A stretch of 51,907 nucleotides of DNA, from the NCBI GenBank assembly GCA_002069885.1, contig MWCD01000025.1, positions 1 through 51,907 of the forward strand, given 5' to 3'. The notes beneath the pieces were generated by a model. It worked only from the letters and a program-made list of their open reading frames with translations. It had not been told where the DNA came from and ran no database searches. The translations under genes and the position numbers were made by a program. Positions 18,808 to 26,288 of the stretch are shown in pieces. The stretch comes from a bacterium ADurb.Bin236. GTDB lineage: Bacteria > UBP15 > UBA6099. Numbering within the stretch: the stretch's first letter is position 1; each line of letters starts with the position of its first letter.

Positions 18808-19340
18808 GTGAGGGTCTCGATTGTGATGTTGTTATTTGTGAAAACGCAGATTTCGGAGGCGGCCGTGAGCGCTTCGCGTGCGATCTCCTCGGCGGAGAGA
18901 GCCGTGTGTTTGAGAAGGGCGCGCGCGGCGGCCAGCGCGGGAGCGCCTCCGGAGCCTATAGACGCGACATCGTCGTCCGGCTCTATGACTTCCCCGTTGC
19001 CGGACAGAAAGAGAAGGTGCGTTCTGTCCGCCACGAGGAGCATGGCTTCGAGCCGCCGCAGATATTTGTCCGTGCGCCACTCGCGCGCGAACTCCATAGC
19101 CGCGCGAGGCAGGTTGGACTGATACTTTTCGAGCATGGCGTCGAACTTCTCGAAAAGCGTCAGCGCGTCGGCCACCGAACCGGCGAAGCCGGCTACGACT
19201 TCCCCGTTCGCCATCCTTCTGACTTTTTTCGCTTTCGTCTTGATAATCTGGTTGCCGATTGACACTTGACCGTCGGCGGCGAAGGCGACTTTTCCGTCCC
19301 GCCTTACCGCGACGACGGTGGTTCCGTGCATGCTCGTCAT
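18804..19340 (-). CDS. hslV: ATP-dependent protease proteolytic subunit HslV
   Basis: 178 residues from the ATG at 19340, chosen because GGCGGA lies seven bases upstream and it leaves a short propeptide. A TTG twelve codons further upstream is also in frame. After MTSMHG comes [19 protein letters not shown], so Thr7 would be the nucleophile exposed by autocleavage, as in the family. The conserved GFAGSVADA and [16 protein letters not shown] segments are present. It forms double hexamers that associate with HslU rings. It is directly downstream of tRNA-Gln. Confidence 0.95.
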   Translation of the reverse strand: MTSMHGTTVVAVRRDGKVAFAADGQVSIGNQIIKTKAKKVRRMANGEVVAGFAGSVADALTLFEKFDAMLEKYQSNLPRAAMEFAREWRTDKYLRRLEAMLLVADRTHLLFLSGNGEVIEPDDDVASIGSGGAPALAAARALLKHTALSAEEIAREALTAASEICVFTNNNITIETLT

Positions 19341-19424
19341 ATCGTTTCCGCCTGACAAAATATCGCCTCCGGGCAATCGCCGGGCGGGATCGCGGAGCGA
19401 ACAGGCTCCGCGCGCCCATGTCCA

Positions 19425-19495
19425 CTGGGGCGGCAGGATTCGAACCTACGATGCCGGGACCAAAGCCCGGTGCCTTGCCGCTTGGCTACGCCCCA
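19425..19495 (-). tRNA. tRNA-Gln (anticodon UUG)
   Basis: A 71-nt cloverleaf on the minus strand. The acceptor arms TGGGGCG and CGCCCCA pair fully, the D arm is AGCCAAGCGGCAAGGC, the anticodon stem CCGGG/CCCGG encloses the loop CTTTGGT with TTG at positions 34-36, and the T arm holds TTCGAAT. The discriminator is G, usual for Gln. CCA is not encoded. It lies between spoVG and hslV on their strand. Confidence 0.95.
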
Positions 19496-19595
19496 AAGCG
19501 AGTTTAATTATAATGTCGCGTCGGCGATAATCAATCCGTCCGGAGAGGTTCCGGGCGGAGGCGGGAGATTTTCGGCTGGCGGGGCGCCGTCTTCG

Positions 19596-19895
19596 TCAGA
19601 CTTGCGCCCGCTGCTCGGACAGGGCTTCGGGAGCTTCGCATTCCTCTTCGCGGTACTTATCGATGAGCGCGTTCTGCACCTTCTGCCTGAAGTCCCTGCA
19701 CACCGGATGGGCGATATCCTCGTGGGATCCGTCCGGTCTCTTCCTGCTCGGCATCGCCACGAACAGCCCTCTCACGCCTTCGATGATCTTCATGTCGTGA
19801 ACCACGAATGATCCGTCAAAGACCACCGACGCGAAAGCTTTAAGCTTTCCATCCTCCGAGCGATGCCTGCGAATGCGAACTTCCGTGATTTCCAT
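19596..19895 (-). CDS. spoVG: SpoVG family regulator
   Basis: 99 residues, the usual length. The start MEITEVRIRRHRSEDGKLKAFASVVFDG and FVVHDMKIIEG followed by LFVAMPSRK are hallmark SpoVG sequence, and HPVCRDFRQKVQNALIDKY completes the fold. The family binds nucleic acid and regulates development or gene expression in spirochaetes, Firmicutes and Deltaproteobacteria. A GGGGTG site six bases upstream supports the start. There is no sign of sporulation genes nearby. It lies downstream of a MobA-like nucleotidyltransferase. Confidence 0.95.
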   Translation of the reverse strand: MEITEVRIRRHRSEDGKLKAFASVVFDGSFVVHDMKIIEGVRGLFVAMPSRKRPDGSHEDIAHPVCRDFRQKVQNALIDKYREEECEAPEALSEQRAQV

Positions 19896-20003
19896 CTGGT
19901 ATCACCCCTTGATGAGTTGGCGGCCTTCGCCGCGCCCGAAACGCGCGCGGTTTATAATCGGTCGCCGCCTTCCGTTGCCGCTGTGTTTTATCTCCGCGAC
20001 TTC

Positions 20004-20762
20004 TCACTCAAGGACTTTTTTCACCAGCAGGTAATCGCTCTCTTTGTCAACGTCCACTCCTATTTCCGGGTATTGCGTCATGACGGGCTTGCCTTTGCAA
20101 CCCGTGATGCGCTCCACTTTTTGCTCTATTACCGGGATTGACAGCTTGTGCAACAGGAAACCCACAATGAACCCGAACCCAAGCATCCCAATTATCTTCC
20201 ACGGTTTCTTGCGAGCCGCGAGTATCCTGTCTATGTAGCCCCAGTTTTCGAGCAATGCCGCCGGATTGAGCAAAAACACATTGCCGCCGGTGAAAACGCC
20301 CTCCTTTAAGCGGAAATACGTCCGCTTAGTCTCAGGAAATTTTTGATCGTTAAGTTTTTTCTCTACTATCGGGTAGTATAAATCAGCCTGCTCATTTTTG
20401 CAAGCCCGAAGAAACCCTTCGATCATCTCCGGTTTCACCAGCGGTATATCGCATGTGACCACTAACATTCTCTTTTTGTTTTTGAACCTTTCCACTCCCA
20501 TTTTCAGGTTGTCGAGCATTCCGGGCTTCGACTCCAGAACGGCGTCCACCCTGCCGCCGAGGACTTCTTCCAGCGGCTGCTTCAACCCCACCACGACGAT
20601 CTCGCCAATCTCCGGCGTTCCGCGCAGCGCGTCGACGACGTACTCAATCATTCGCTTTTCGCCGATTTTGAGCATGGCACGATTGTCATACCCCGAACTA
20701 TATTTCTTCAGGTCTTCGCTAAGCGTGCCGCCCGCAAGAATAAGCGCGTCCGTCTTTTCCAT
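20004..20762 (-). CDS. MobA-like nucleotidyltransferase family protein
   Basis: 252 residues from the ATG at 20762, which has GGAGG seven bases upstream; the frame is open further but without a better site. The N-terminal ALILAGG and MLKIGEKRMIEYVVDAL segments, then VTCDIPLV, are nucleotide-sugar or molybdopterin-type transferase features. The C-terminal third has a hydrophobic stretch (GMLGFGFIVGFLLHKL) and ends with DVDKESDYLLVKKVL, as in related proteins where Asp binds metal. Substrate is unknown. It is divergent from the RelA/SpoT homologue and upstream of spoVG, an arrangement that may be functional or accidental. Confidence 0.8.
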   Translation of the reverse strand: MEKTDALILAGGTLSEDLKKYSSGYDNRAMLKIGEKRMIEYVVDALRGTPEIGEIVVVGLKQPLEEVLGGRVDAVLESKPGMLDNLKMGVERFKNKKRMLVVTCDIPLVKPEMIEGFLRACKNEQADLYYPIVEKKLNDQKFPETKRTYFRLKEGVFTGGNVFLLNPAALLENWGYIDRILAARKKPWKIIGMLGFGFIVGFLLHKLSIPVIEQKVERITGCKGKPVMTQYPEIGVDVDKESDYLLVKKVLE

Positions 20763-20915
20763 GCGTCGTCCTCCGCGGCCCGCGTTGACTTCCGCCCGGC
20801 CGCTTCTCAGGAATACTATCAAACTCCGAAACTTCATTCAAGAATAAATATATCTATATATTGCGCGCTCGTTATTATCAGCTTCGACGGCATGCCCGCG
20901 CAGCGATTAAAACAA

Positions 20916-21021
20916 CCCGCATCGGTGAACAATGCGGGCTATTCGATTTTCCGGATTTTTCACCAGAAGAATCCGGCATAGGCGCTTTTGCGCTAGAATA
21001 ATATCAACGCCGCGCGCGGCG
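20916..21021 (+). promoter_or_regulatory. Cluster of hairpins upstream of the RelA/SpoT homologue
   Basis: Four inverted repeats follow one another in about 105 bp: CCCGCAT/ATGCGGG (20916-20938), a ten-pair stem around the loop CACCAG (20951-20976), GGCGC-TTTT-GCGCT (20981-20994), and the palindrome CGCCGCGCGCGGCG (21008-21021), which ends two bases before the GGAGGG ribosome site. They could structure the leader mRNA of the downstream gene. None has a T tract, so simple termination is less likely. Confidence 0.5.
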
Positions 21022-21032
21022 CCGGAGGGTCC

Positions 21033-23249
21033 ATGCCCGTAGCTTTCAAGGACAGCCTTGACGGCATTCTCATCAAAGCCGGACAGTACATGGAGTACGA
21101 CGGTCTCGAGACTATCCGCAAGGCGTATGAATTCACCCTCGAAAGCAACAGGCGTTTCGATTTCCTGCGCATGTCCGGCGAGCCGGCAATCGTTCATCCT
21201 CTGGCGGTGGCCGCGCAGCTCGTGGAATGGCGCATGGACAGCGAGACCGTCGCAGCGGGCATTCTGCACGACACCATTGAAGACCCCAACATCCACAAGT
21301 TACAGCTTCGCGCCATCTTCGGCGACACTGTGGCGCAACTCGTCGAGGGCGTCTCAAAACTGAAAAAATATGAGTTGCCAGAGACTTTCAGCGAGGACGA
21401 CGCCTACTACATGCGCATCTTTATGGCGGTGGCAAAGGATATCCGGGTGGCGCTCATTAAGATGGCCGACAGGCTCCACAATATGAGCACGCTACACGCG
21501 CTGCCCGCCTACAAGCAGATTAAAAACTGCGTCGAAACGCAGATGATATTCATCCTCATGGCCGAAAGGCTCGGCATGCGCGAGGCGATGGAGGAGATGC
21601 GGGAAACCGCTTTCATGTATCTCGAACCGGATGAGTTCGAGGACGCCGGGCTTATGATGGAAAAACTAGCCCCGGAGGAGAACGCGGTCTTTGAAGCAGC
21701 CGAAACCGAGCTTCGCGCCTCGCTCGACGACATCGGATTGGAGTACTCTCTGGAGCGAGTCCCGCACACACCCTACTTCATAGGCAGGCTGGCTTCCGAC
21801 CCGGCGAAACCTCAAAGTCTACTGAAAACAGGGCATTTGGAAATCGTAACCACGGAAACCCCGGACGCCTACCGCGCGCTGGGCGTCGTCCACAAAATCT
21901 TCAGCCCGTTCTCTAGGGACTCCGAATTGCGCGGAGTGGTGCACGGGTTTATCGACACGATGCACCACCCTTCCGGCGACCTCAAGCGCTCGATAGAAAC
22001 CATCGTGGTAGGCCCCGGCGGCGCGGCAATCTCGATAAACATCCTCACAGAAGAAATGAGACTGACCAACAGCCGGGGCGTAGTGTCGCTTCTGGCCGCC
22101 GGAAGCTCTCTGCGCGATCCGGGATTCCTCGAAGAACGCGTAAAAGACCTGCAGAGAATGATTGGCGAGCAATCCGGGCTTGCGGAGGGCGAGGACGCGG
22201 AAAAACAGATCGACAGGTATCTGCGCCTGTTCAGAGAAAAGAAAAATTTCGTGTTCGCCTCTGACGGCAGCGCGCTGGTGCTTCCGGAGTCCGCCACCGT
22301 GCTCGACTACGCGTACAAAATGAGCGTGGCAACCGGCAACGCGTTTAAGTCCGCCATTATAAATAAAAAAGAAGTGGGGATGTGCCATGTGCCGGGCAGG
22401 TTCGAGCATTTGGAAATCATAACAAATGAAGCTGCGACGCCGAGGGTTGAGTGGCTTGAATGCGTCTCGACCGACTATGCGAAAAACGAGATAATGAAAC
22501 GGCTTACGGCGCTGCCCCGCGCGGACGCGGTGAAAGAAGGCCGTCGCGCGCTTCTCCAAAAATCGTATGAGGCCGGCCTCTGCCCTTCCAACAGAATCGA
22601 AGACTTGGAGCAGATGCTCTCGATGGTCGCGGACGATTTCGAGATAAGGGAAATCGACGACATCTATCTGAACATCGTCAGAGGAGAAATCAACCTCCAG
22701 TTCGTTCTGGAAGTGGTAAGGACCCTCTACAAACGAATAATCCGGCTGGAGGATTTCGAAAAAGCGCCCCGTATCATCGGCCACCCCGCTTACGACGGCG
22801 AGGCCGATCCGGCCGCTTTCATCTTCGACAAACCTTTGAGGTCTTCGCTATATCTCGATGAAATATGCTCCCCTCTGCCCGGCGACGAAATTGCCGTCTA
22901 CGGCGGCCTGAAAAAAGCCGTCGTCCACCGCAAAGACTGCCGAAATAGACGCAGCAGGCCCATATTCCTAGGCAGAAAAACCCCCGCACTATGGGGCGAC
23001 ACATCGGGGTCGAAGTTCCCCGCCAGATTCAAGATAAAGTTCTTCCCCGCAAAGGACATCCAAAGGCAGATACTCAACATCATCGAAAAATCCGGCGGGG
23101 AGATAATGTATCCAAACGACGTCAACACGAGCGGACGCCATCTGCAACTCATGGAAGTCGTGGCGCTCGTGTACAACGCGGCTCACGCGGCGAACATCTG
23201 CGAAGAACTTCTCAACCTGCAGGAAATCGCCGTCGCCGAGCGCGTATGA
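21033..23249 (+). CDS. RelA/SpoT homologue with intact hydrolase and degenerate synthetase
   Basis: 738 residues with the long-RSH layout. The HD hydrolase domain (about 20-200) keeps H55, the HD pair H79-D80, E83-D84 and the DRLHNM motif (146-151). The synthetase region (about 220-360) is recognisable by YRALGVVHKIFSPF and VVGPGGAAISINILTEEM, but the arginine/lysine-rich and acidic catalytic motifs seen in RelA and SpoT are not found. A TGS-like domain follows (about 412-470), then a zinc-finger-like segment with C and H (EICSPLPGD, VVHRKDC) and a C-terminal ACT domain. A strong GGAGGG precedes the ATG. I infer that it hydrolyses (p)ppGpp without making it; another synthetase would be needed elsewhere. 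Confidence 0.88.
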   Translation: MPVAFKDSLDGILIKAGQYMEYDGLETIRKAYEFTLESNRRFDFLRMSGEPAIVHPLAVAAQLVEWRMDSETVAAGILHDTIEDPNIHKLQLRAIFGDTVAQLVEGVSKLKKYELPETFSEDDAYYMRIFMAVAKDIRVALIKMADRLHNMSTLHALPAYKQIKNCVETQMIFILMAERLGMREAMEEMRETAFMYLEPDEFEDAGLMMEKLAPEENAVFEAAETELRASLDDIGLEYSLERVPHTPYFIGRLASDPAKPQSLLKTGHLEIVTTETPDAYRALGVVHKIFSPFSRDSELRGVVHGFIDTMHHPSGDLKRSIETIVVGPGGAAISINILTEEMRLTNSRGVVSLLAAGSSLRDPGFLEERVKDLQRMIGEQSGLAEGEDAEKQIDRYLRLFREKKNFVFASDGSALVLPESATVLDYAYKMSVATGNAFKSAIINKKEVGMCHVPGRFEHLEIITNEAATPRVEWLECVSTDYAKNEIMKRLTALPRADAVKEGRRALLQKSYEAGLCPSNRIEDLEQMLSMVADDFEIREIDDIYLNIVRGEINLQFVLEVVRTLYKRIIRLEDFEKAPRIIGHPAYDGEADPAAFIFDKPLRSSLYLDEICSPLPGDEIAVYGGLKKAVVHRKDCRNRRSRPIFLGRKTPALWGDTSGSKFPARFKIKFFPAKDIQRQILNIIEKSGGEIMYPNDVNTSGRHLQLMEVVALVYNAAHAANICEELLNLQEIAVAERV

Positions 23250-23301
23250 CCCACATTTTTTTCATCGATGCAGTCAAAAAACACACCTAGGAGACCGCCA
23301 C

Positions 23302-23853
23302 ATGACCGAAACCATCCGCGCATTCATAGCGCTAGACATCCCCGCAAACACGAAAGCTTTCATTTCCAAATATCAGAAAGTTGTCAAAAACTCCTTCCCC
23401 GCTGCCAGATGGACCCGCCCGGAAGGATTTCATTTCACTCTGAAATTTTTAGGCGAGATAGAAACTTCTAGGATTGACGATGTGCTCGAAGCCGCGCAAG
23501 GAGCGGCGCGGGCGAAAAAGTTCTTCGCCTGTTTCGGCGCGGCGGGAGTTTTCCCGAACGCGCTCGGCGCGCGCGTGTTGTGGCTAGGGCTCGACAAGGG
23601 AGCCGACAGCGTCCGGGCGCTCGCTTCCGGCCTGTCATCAGCTTTGGCTCCTCTCGGATTCCCAACCGAATCCCGCCCCTTTACCGCGCACCTTACCCTC
23701 GCCCGCTTCAGAACCCCCTGCCGTTTCGATCCGGCCTCCCTGCCCGCGCACTCCATGCCGGATTTCGAGGCCGCGCGCGTTTCATTCTATAAAAGCGACC
23801 TTAAATCCTCCGGTGCGGAATACACCCCTCTGGCCGTCTTCGATCTGGAATAA
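23302..23853 (+). CDS. thpR: RNA 2',3'-cyclic phosphodiesterase (2'-5' RNA ligase family)
   Basis: 183 residues with both HxTx catalytic motifs of the 2H phosphoesterase superfamily: H44-F-T46-L and H130-L-T132-L. Members open or form cyclic phosphate ends of RNA; ThpR in bacteria hydrolyses 2',3'-cyclic phosphates. The start is supported by AGGAG about eight bases upstream. It lies 52 bases after the RelA/SpoT homologue on the same strand. The end is convergent with the alpha/beta hydrolase gene and no clear terminator is seen between them. Confidence 0.92.
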   Translation: MTETIRAFIALDIPANTKAFISKYQKVVKNSFPAARWTRPEGFHFTLKFLGEIETSRIDDVLEAAQGAARAKKFFACFGAAGVFPNALGARVLWLGLDKGADSVRALASGLSSALAPLGFPTESRPFTAHLTLARFRTPCRFDPASLPAHSMPDFEAARVSFYKSDLKSSGAEYTPLAVFDLE

Positions 23854-23932
23854 CAGCAACCGACGCGTAAATATACACTGTCCGGCATAAATCAATAATT
23901 TGCGGACGCAGATAACGAATTGCCAATCGCGG

Positions 23933-24763
23933 TTAAAGTCTCTTATCGATCCAGTCCGCGGCGGTGCCCAGTATTTCGTCTTTCTCGAACTCGTTGTATA
24001 TCTCGTGGTAGAGGCCGGGATAAAGGATGAATTGTTTATCCGTAGATGCGATATTGTCGTGGAACTCGCGCGCGCCTTCAGGCGAGCACAGGCGGTCGTC
24101 TCCGCCGTGCTGGAACAACACGGGCGGCTTGAATTCGCCCGCGCGTTTGTTGAGGTCTTCCATCGCCCAAATAAGCTGCGCGGCAAATCCGAGAGTGTTC
24201 ACTTTGAACACTAATGGGTCGTTCTCGTACTCCCGGACGACTTCTTTGTCGCGGCAGACGTCTGACGGCGATATCTCTCCGGGGATTGCCAGTTTCGGAA
24301 CTATCTTTGAGAGCAACATGCCGGTTTTCAGTTTCAGCGGATTCACCTTCATGGCCATGCGCGCGAGGATACCGGAAAGAACGACGCCGCGAACGCCCGC
24401 CGCGTGCTTGAGACAGTAGCGGGCGGTGATGAGGGAACCGTTCGAGTGTCCGAGCAGGAAAAGGGGCGCGCCGCGCAACTTATCCTCGACCACGAGAGTT
24501 CTGAAACCGTGAAGATCGTCCACGTACTGGTCATAATTGTCGATGTGACCGCGCGCGCCGGGAGATTTCCCGTGTCCCCGGTTGTCCATCATGTAAAAAG
24601 ACATGCCGCGCGAGTTGAAAAACGCCCCGACATGGTCGTATCTTCCGATATGTTCGGCGAACCCGTGAGTACCCATTACCACCGCGCGAGCGCCTTCAAC
24701 CTCATGCTCGACATATCTGAACCGCCCGCCGCCGTTATTTGTGAAAATGTCTTCTCTTTTCAT
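23933..24763 (-). CDS. Alpha/beta hydrolase, monoacylglycerol lipase-like
   Basis: 276 residues of the serine-aminopeptidase / monoacylglycerol lipase type. The oxyanion segment is THGFAEHIGRY, the nucleophile elbow is GHSNGS with S107, and the acid and His are expected in GGDDRLC and YHEIYNE near the C-terminus. DNRGHGKSPGARGHIDNYDQY is a hallmark of MGL-type enzymes. No signal peptide, so cytoplasmic. It is divergently oriented to the DUF115 gene with an 115-bp gap. Substrate unproven. Confidence 0.88.
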   Translation of the reverse strand: MKREDIFTNNGGGRFRYVEHEVEGARAVVMGTHGFAEHIGRYDHVGAFFNSRGMSFYMMDNRGHGKSPGARGHIDNYDQYVDDLHGFRTLVVEDKLRGAPLFLLGHSNGSLITARYCLKHAAGVRGVVLSGILARMAMKVNPLKLKTGMLLSKIVPKLAIPGEISPSDVCRDKEVVREYENDPLVFKVNTLGFAAQLIWAMEDLNKRAGEFKPPVLFQHGGDDRLCSPEGAREFHDNIASTDKQFILYPGLYHEIYNEFEKDEILGTAADWIDKRL

Positions 24764-24866
24764 CTTCGTCGCGCCTCCCGCTCATCAGCGTTTACAAATT
24801 ATACATTAATTCCGGGCGGCGCGCGTCTTTCGCTTCCCGGCGCTTCTATCCTTGTACCAGCGGGTT

Positions 24867-24872
24867 TATAAT
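24867..24872 (+). promoter_or_regulatory. TATAAT placed for a leaderless transcript
   Basis: A perfect TATAAT ends seven bases before the A of the ATG at 24879, where transcription would begin at or next to the start codon. No purine-rich ribosome site precedes the ATG, which agrees with leaderless initiation. A clear -35 is not seen. Confidence 0.5.
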
Positions 24873-24878
24873 GGCGCC

Positions 24879-26288
24879 ATGCGGGATTGGACCGAATCGA
24901 ACATGGCGGCTCTTGATACGGCGGGACATATTTATTTTCCTCCCGAACCGGACGATGAAATCCGCGCCTCAATAGAGACGAGCCGCGAAGATGGAGCTCC
25001 AACGCTTAAGGTATCGGCTCCCTGCAAAGAAATTTATATCCATAGCAAATATAATCCGCGAAAAGACGCTGCCCGGTGGGCTGAAAACAGGAAACCCGGC
25101 GGTTCCGGGTTCGCTTTCGTGTTCGGGTTCGGGCTGGGGTATCACATTGAGGCGCTTCTGGAAAAAAGGCCCGACATAAAGAAGATAATTGCAGTTGAAG
25201 CCGGGGCGGAGATTTTCCGCGCCGCGCTCTCCGCCCGCGACATGTCGAGCCTGCTGTCTAATCCCAGACTTAAACTGCTCGCCGGGAGTTGCCGGGAGCT
25301 TATGCCGCTTGTGAGCAGATTGATCAATGAAATGTCAGGCATATACGGGGCGAGCGAAATGGGAATTTTTCTTCATCAACCCTCAGTGGACGCGTTGCCG
25401 CGAGACGCCGCCGAGCTGAGAGACATACTTGAATACCTGCGTCTTTCCGGCTCCAACAAAGAGGTCATGGCGGAGGAAAGAGAGCGCAACATCGAGGCCA
25501 ACAAGGAAATCTTCGAGGCGGCGCGCGGAGTGGCTGAACTGTTTGGAACGAGAGCGGGCAAACCCGTCATTGTCGCGGGAGCCGGGCCGTCGCTGGACAT
25601 CAGCCTCAGAGTCCTTAAAAGCCGCGCCGAGATACCGGAGATAGTCGCGGTCGATTCCGCTCTCGCCTCATTTCATCTGACGGGGTTGCGGCCGGACTTT
25701 GTTGTTAGCGGAGACCCGCAGGAGTTGGCATCCAGATTTTTCAGCGGGTTGGACATCGAAAAAGAGAAACTGATTTTTTTCCCGTCATCAAATCCGGAAG
25801 TAGCGGCGGCTTTCGGCGCCGAGCGCTCGTTTGCGGCCTGTTCGTCGATCTCCGAGACCGAAAAAAAGATTGACGAAATCCATCATAAAGGAGGACTTCG
25901 ATTTTCCGGCACTGTTCTTATGGCGGCGCTTGATTTCGCTTATAAGACGGGGGGAGACCCTATTCTTCTGATAGGTTGCGATTTCTCGTTCGCCCCAGAC
26001 CGCACGCACGCCTCAGGCAGCCGCGCCGAGGGCGTTGTCTCAAGACACGGCAGACTCAGGCAGACTCCCGGAATAGACGGCTCACCGGTGGCGACATCTG
26101 ACGTTCTGTATCTCTTCAAGCGCGTTGTCGAGGACTACTATAAATACGAAATGCGGGGGAATACCAATCTCGTGAATTGCACGGCGAGGGGCGCGTTGGT
26201 CGAAGGCATTCAACACTCGACTCTGGAATCCGCCCTCGACTCCGCGACCGGCTCCCGCGCGCAAGAGCCTCTCAGTCAAGGAACCTGA
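24879..26288 (+). CDS. DUF115 / motility-accessory-factor-like protein
   Basis: 469 residues from the ATG at 24879; a TTG nine codons upstream is in frame but lies within the promoter-like region. The central block matches the DUF115 (6-hydroxymethylpterin pyrophosphokinase MptE-like) family: PVIVAGAGPSLD (about 230), VAVDSALASFHLTGLRPDFVVSGDPQ and ILLIGCDFSFAPDRTHASG. Related bacterial proteins are linked to glycosylation of flagellin or surface structures. No flagellar or pseudaminic acid genes are in the window. The last 17 bp overlap the end of the convergent gene. Function uncertain. Confidence 0.82.
   Translation: MRDWTESNMAALDTAGHIYFPPEPDDEIRASIETSREDGAPTLKVSAPCKEIYIHSKYNPRKDAARWAENRKPGGSGFAFVFGFGLGYHIEALLEKRPDIKKIIAVEAGAEIFRAALSARDMSSLLSNPRLKLLAGSCRELMPLVSRLINEMSGIYGASEMGIFLHQPSVDALPRDAAELRDILEYLRLSGSNKEVMAEERERNIEANKEIFEAARGVAELFGTRAGKPVIVAGAGPSLDISLRVLKSRAEIPEIVAVDSALASFHLTGLRPDFVVSGDPQELASRFFSGLDIEKEKLIFFPSSNPEVAAAFGAERSFAACSSISETEKKIDEIHHKGGLRFSGTVLMAALDFAYKTGGDPILLIGCDFSFAPDRTHASGSRAEGVVSRHGRLRQTPGIDGSPVATSDVLYLFKRVVEDYYKYEMRGNTNLVNCTARGALVEGIQHSTLESALDSATGSRAQEPLSQGT

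Noticed and set aside
21819-22784. A 321-codon minus-strand frame within the RelA/SpoT homologue
   Set aside because: Shadow of a confirmed gene, with no start signal.
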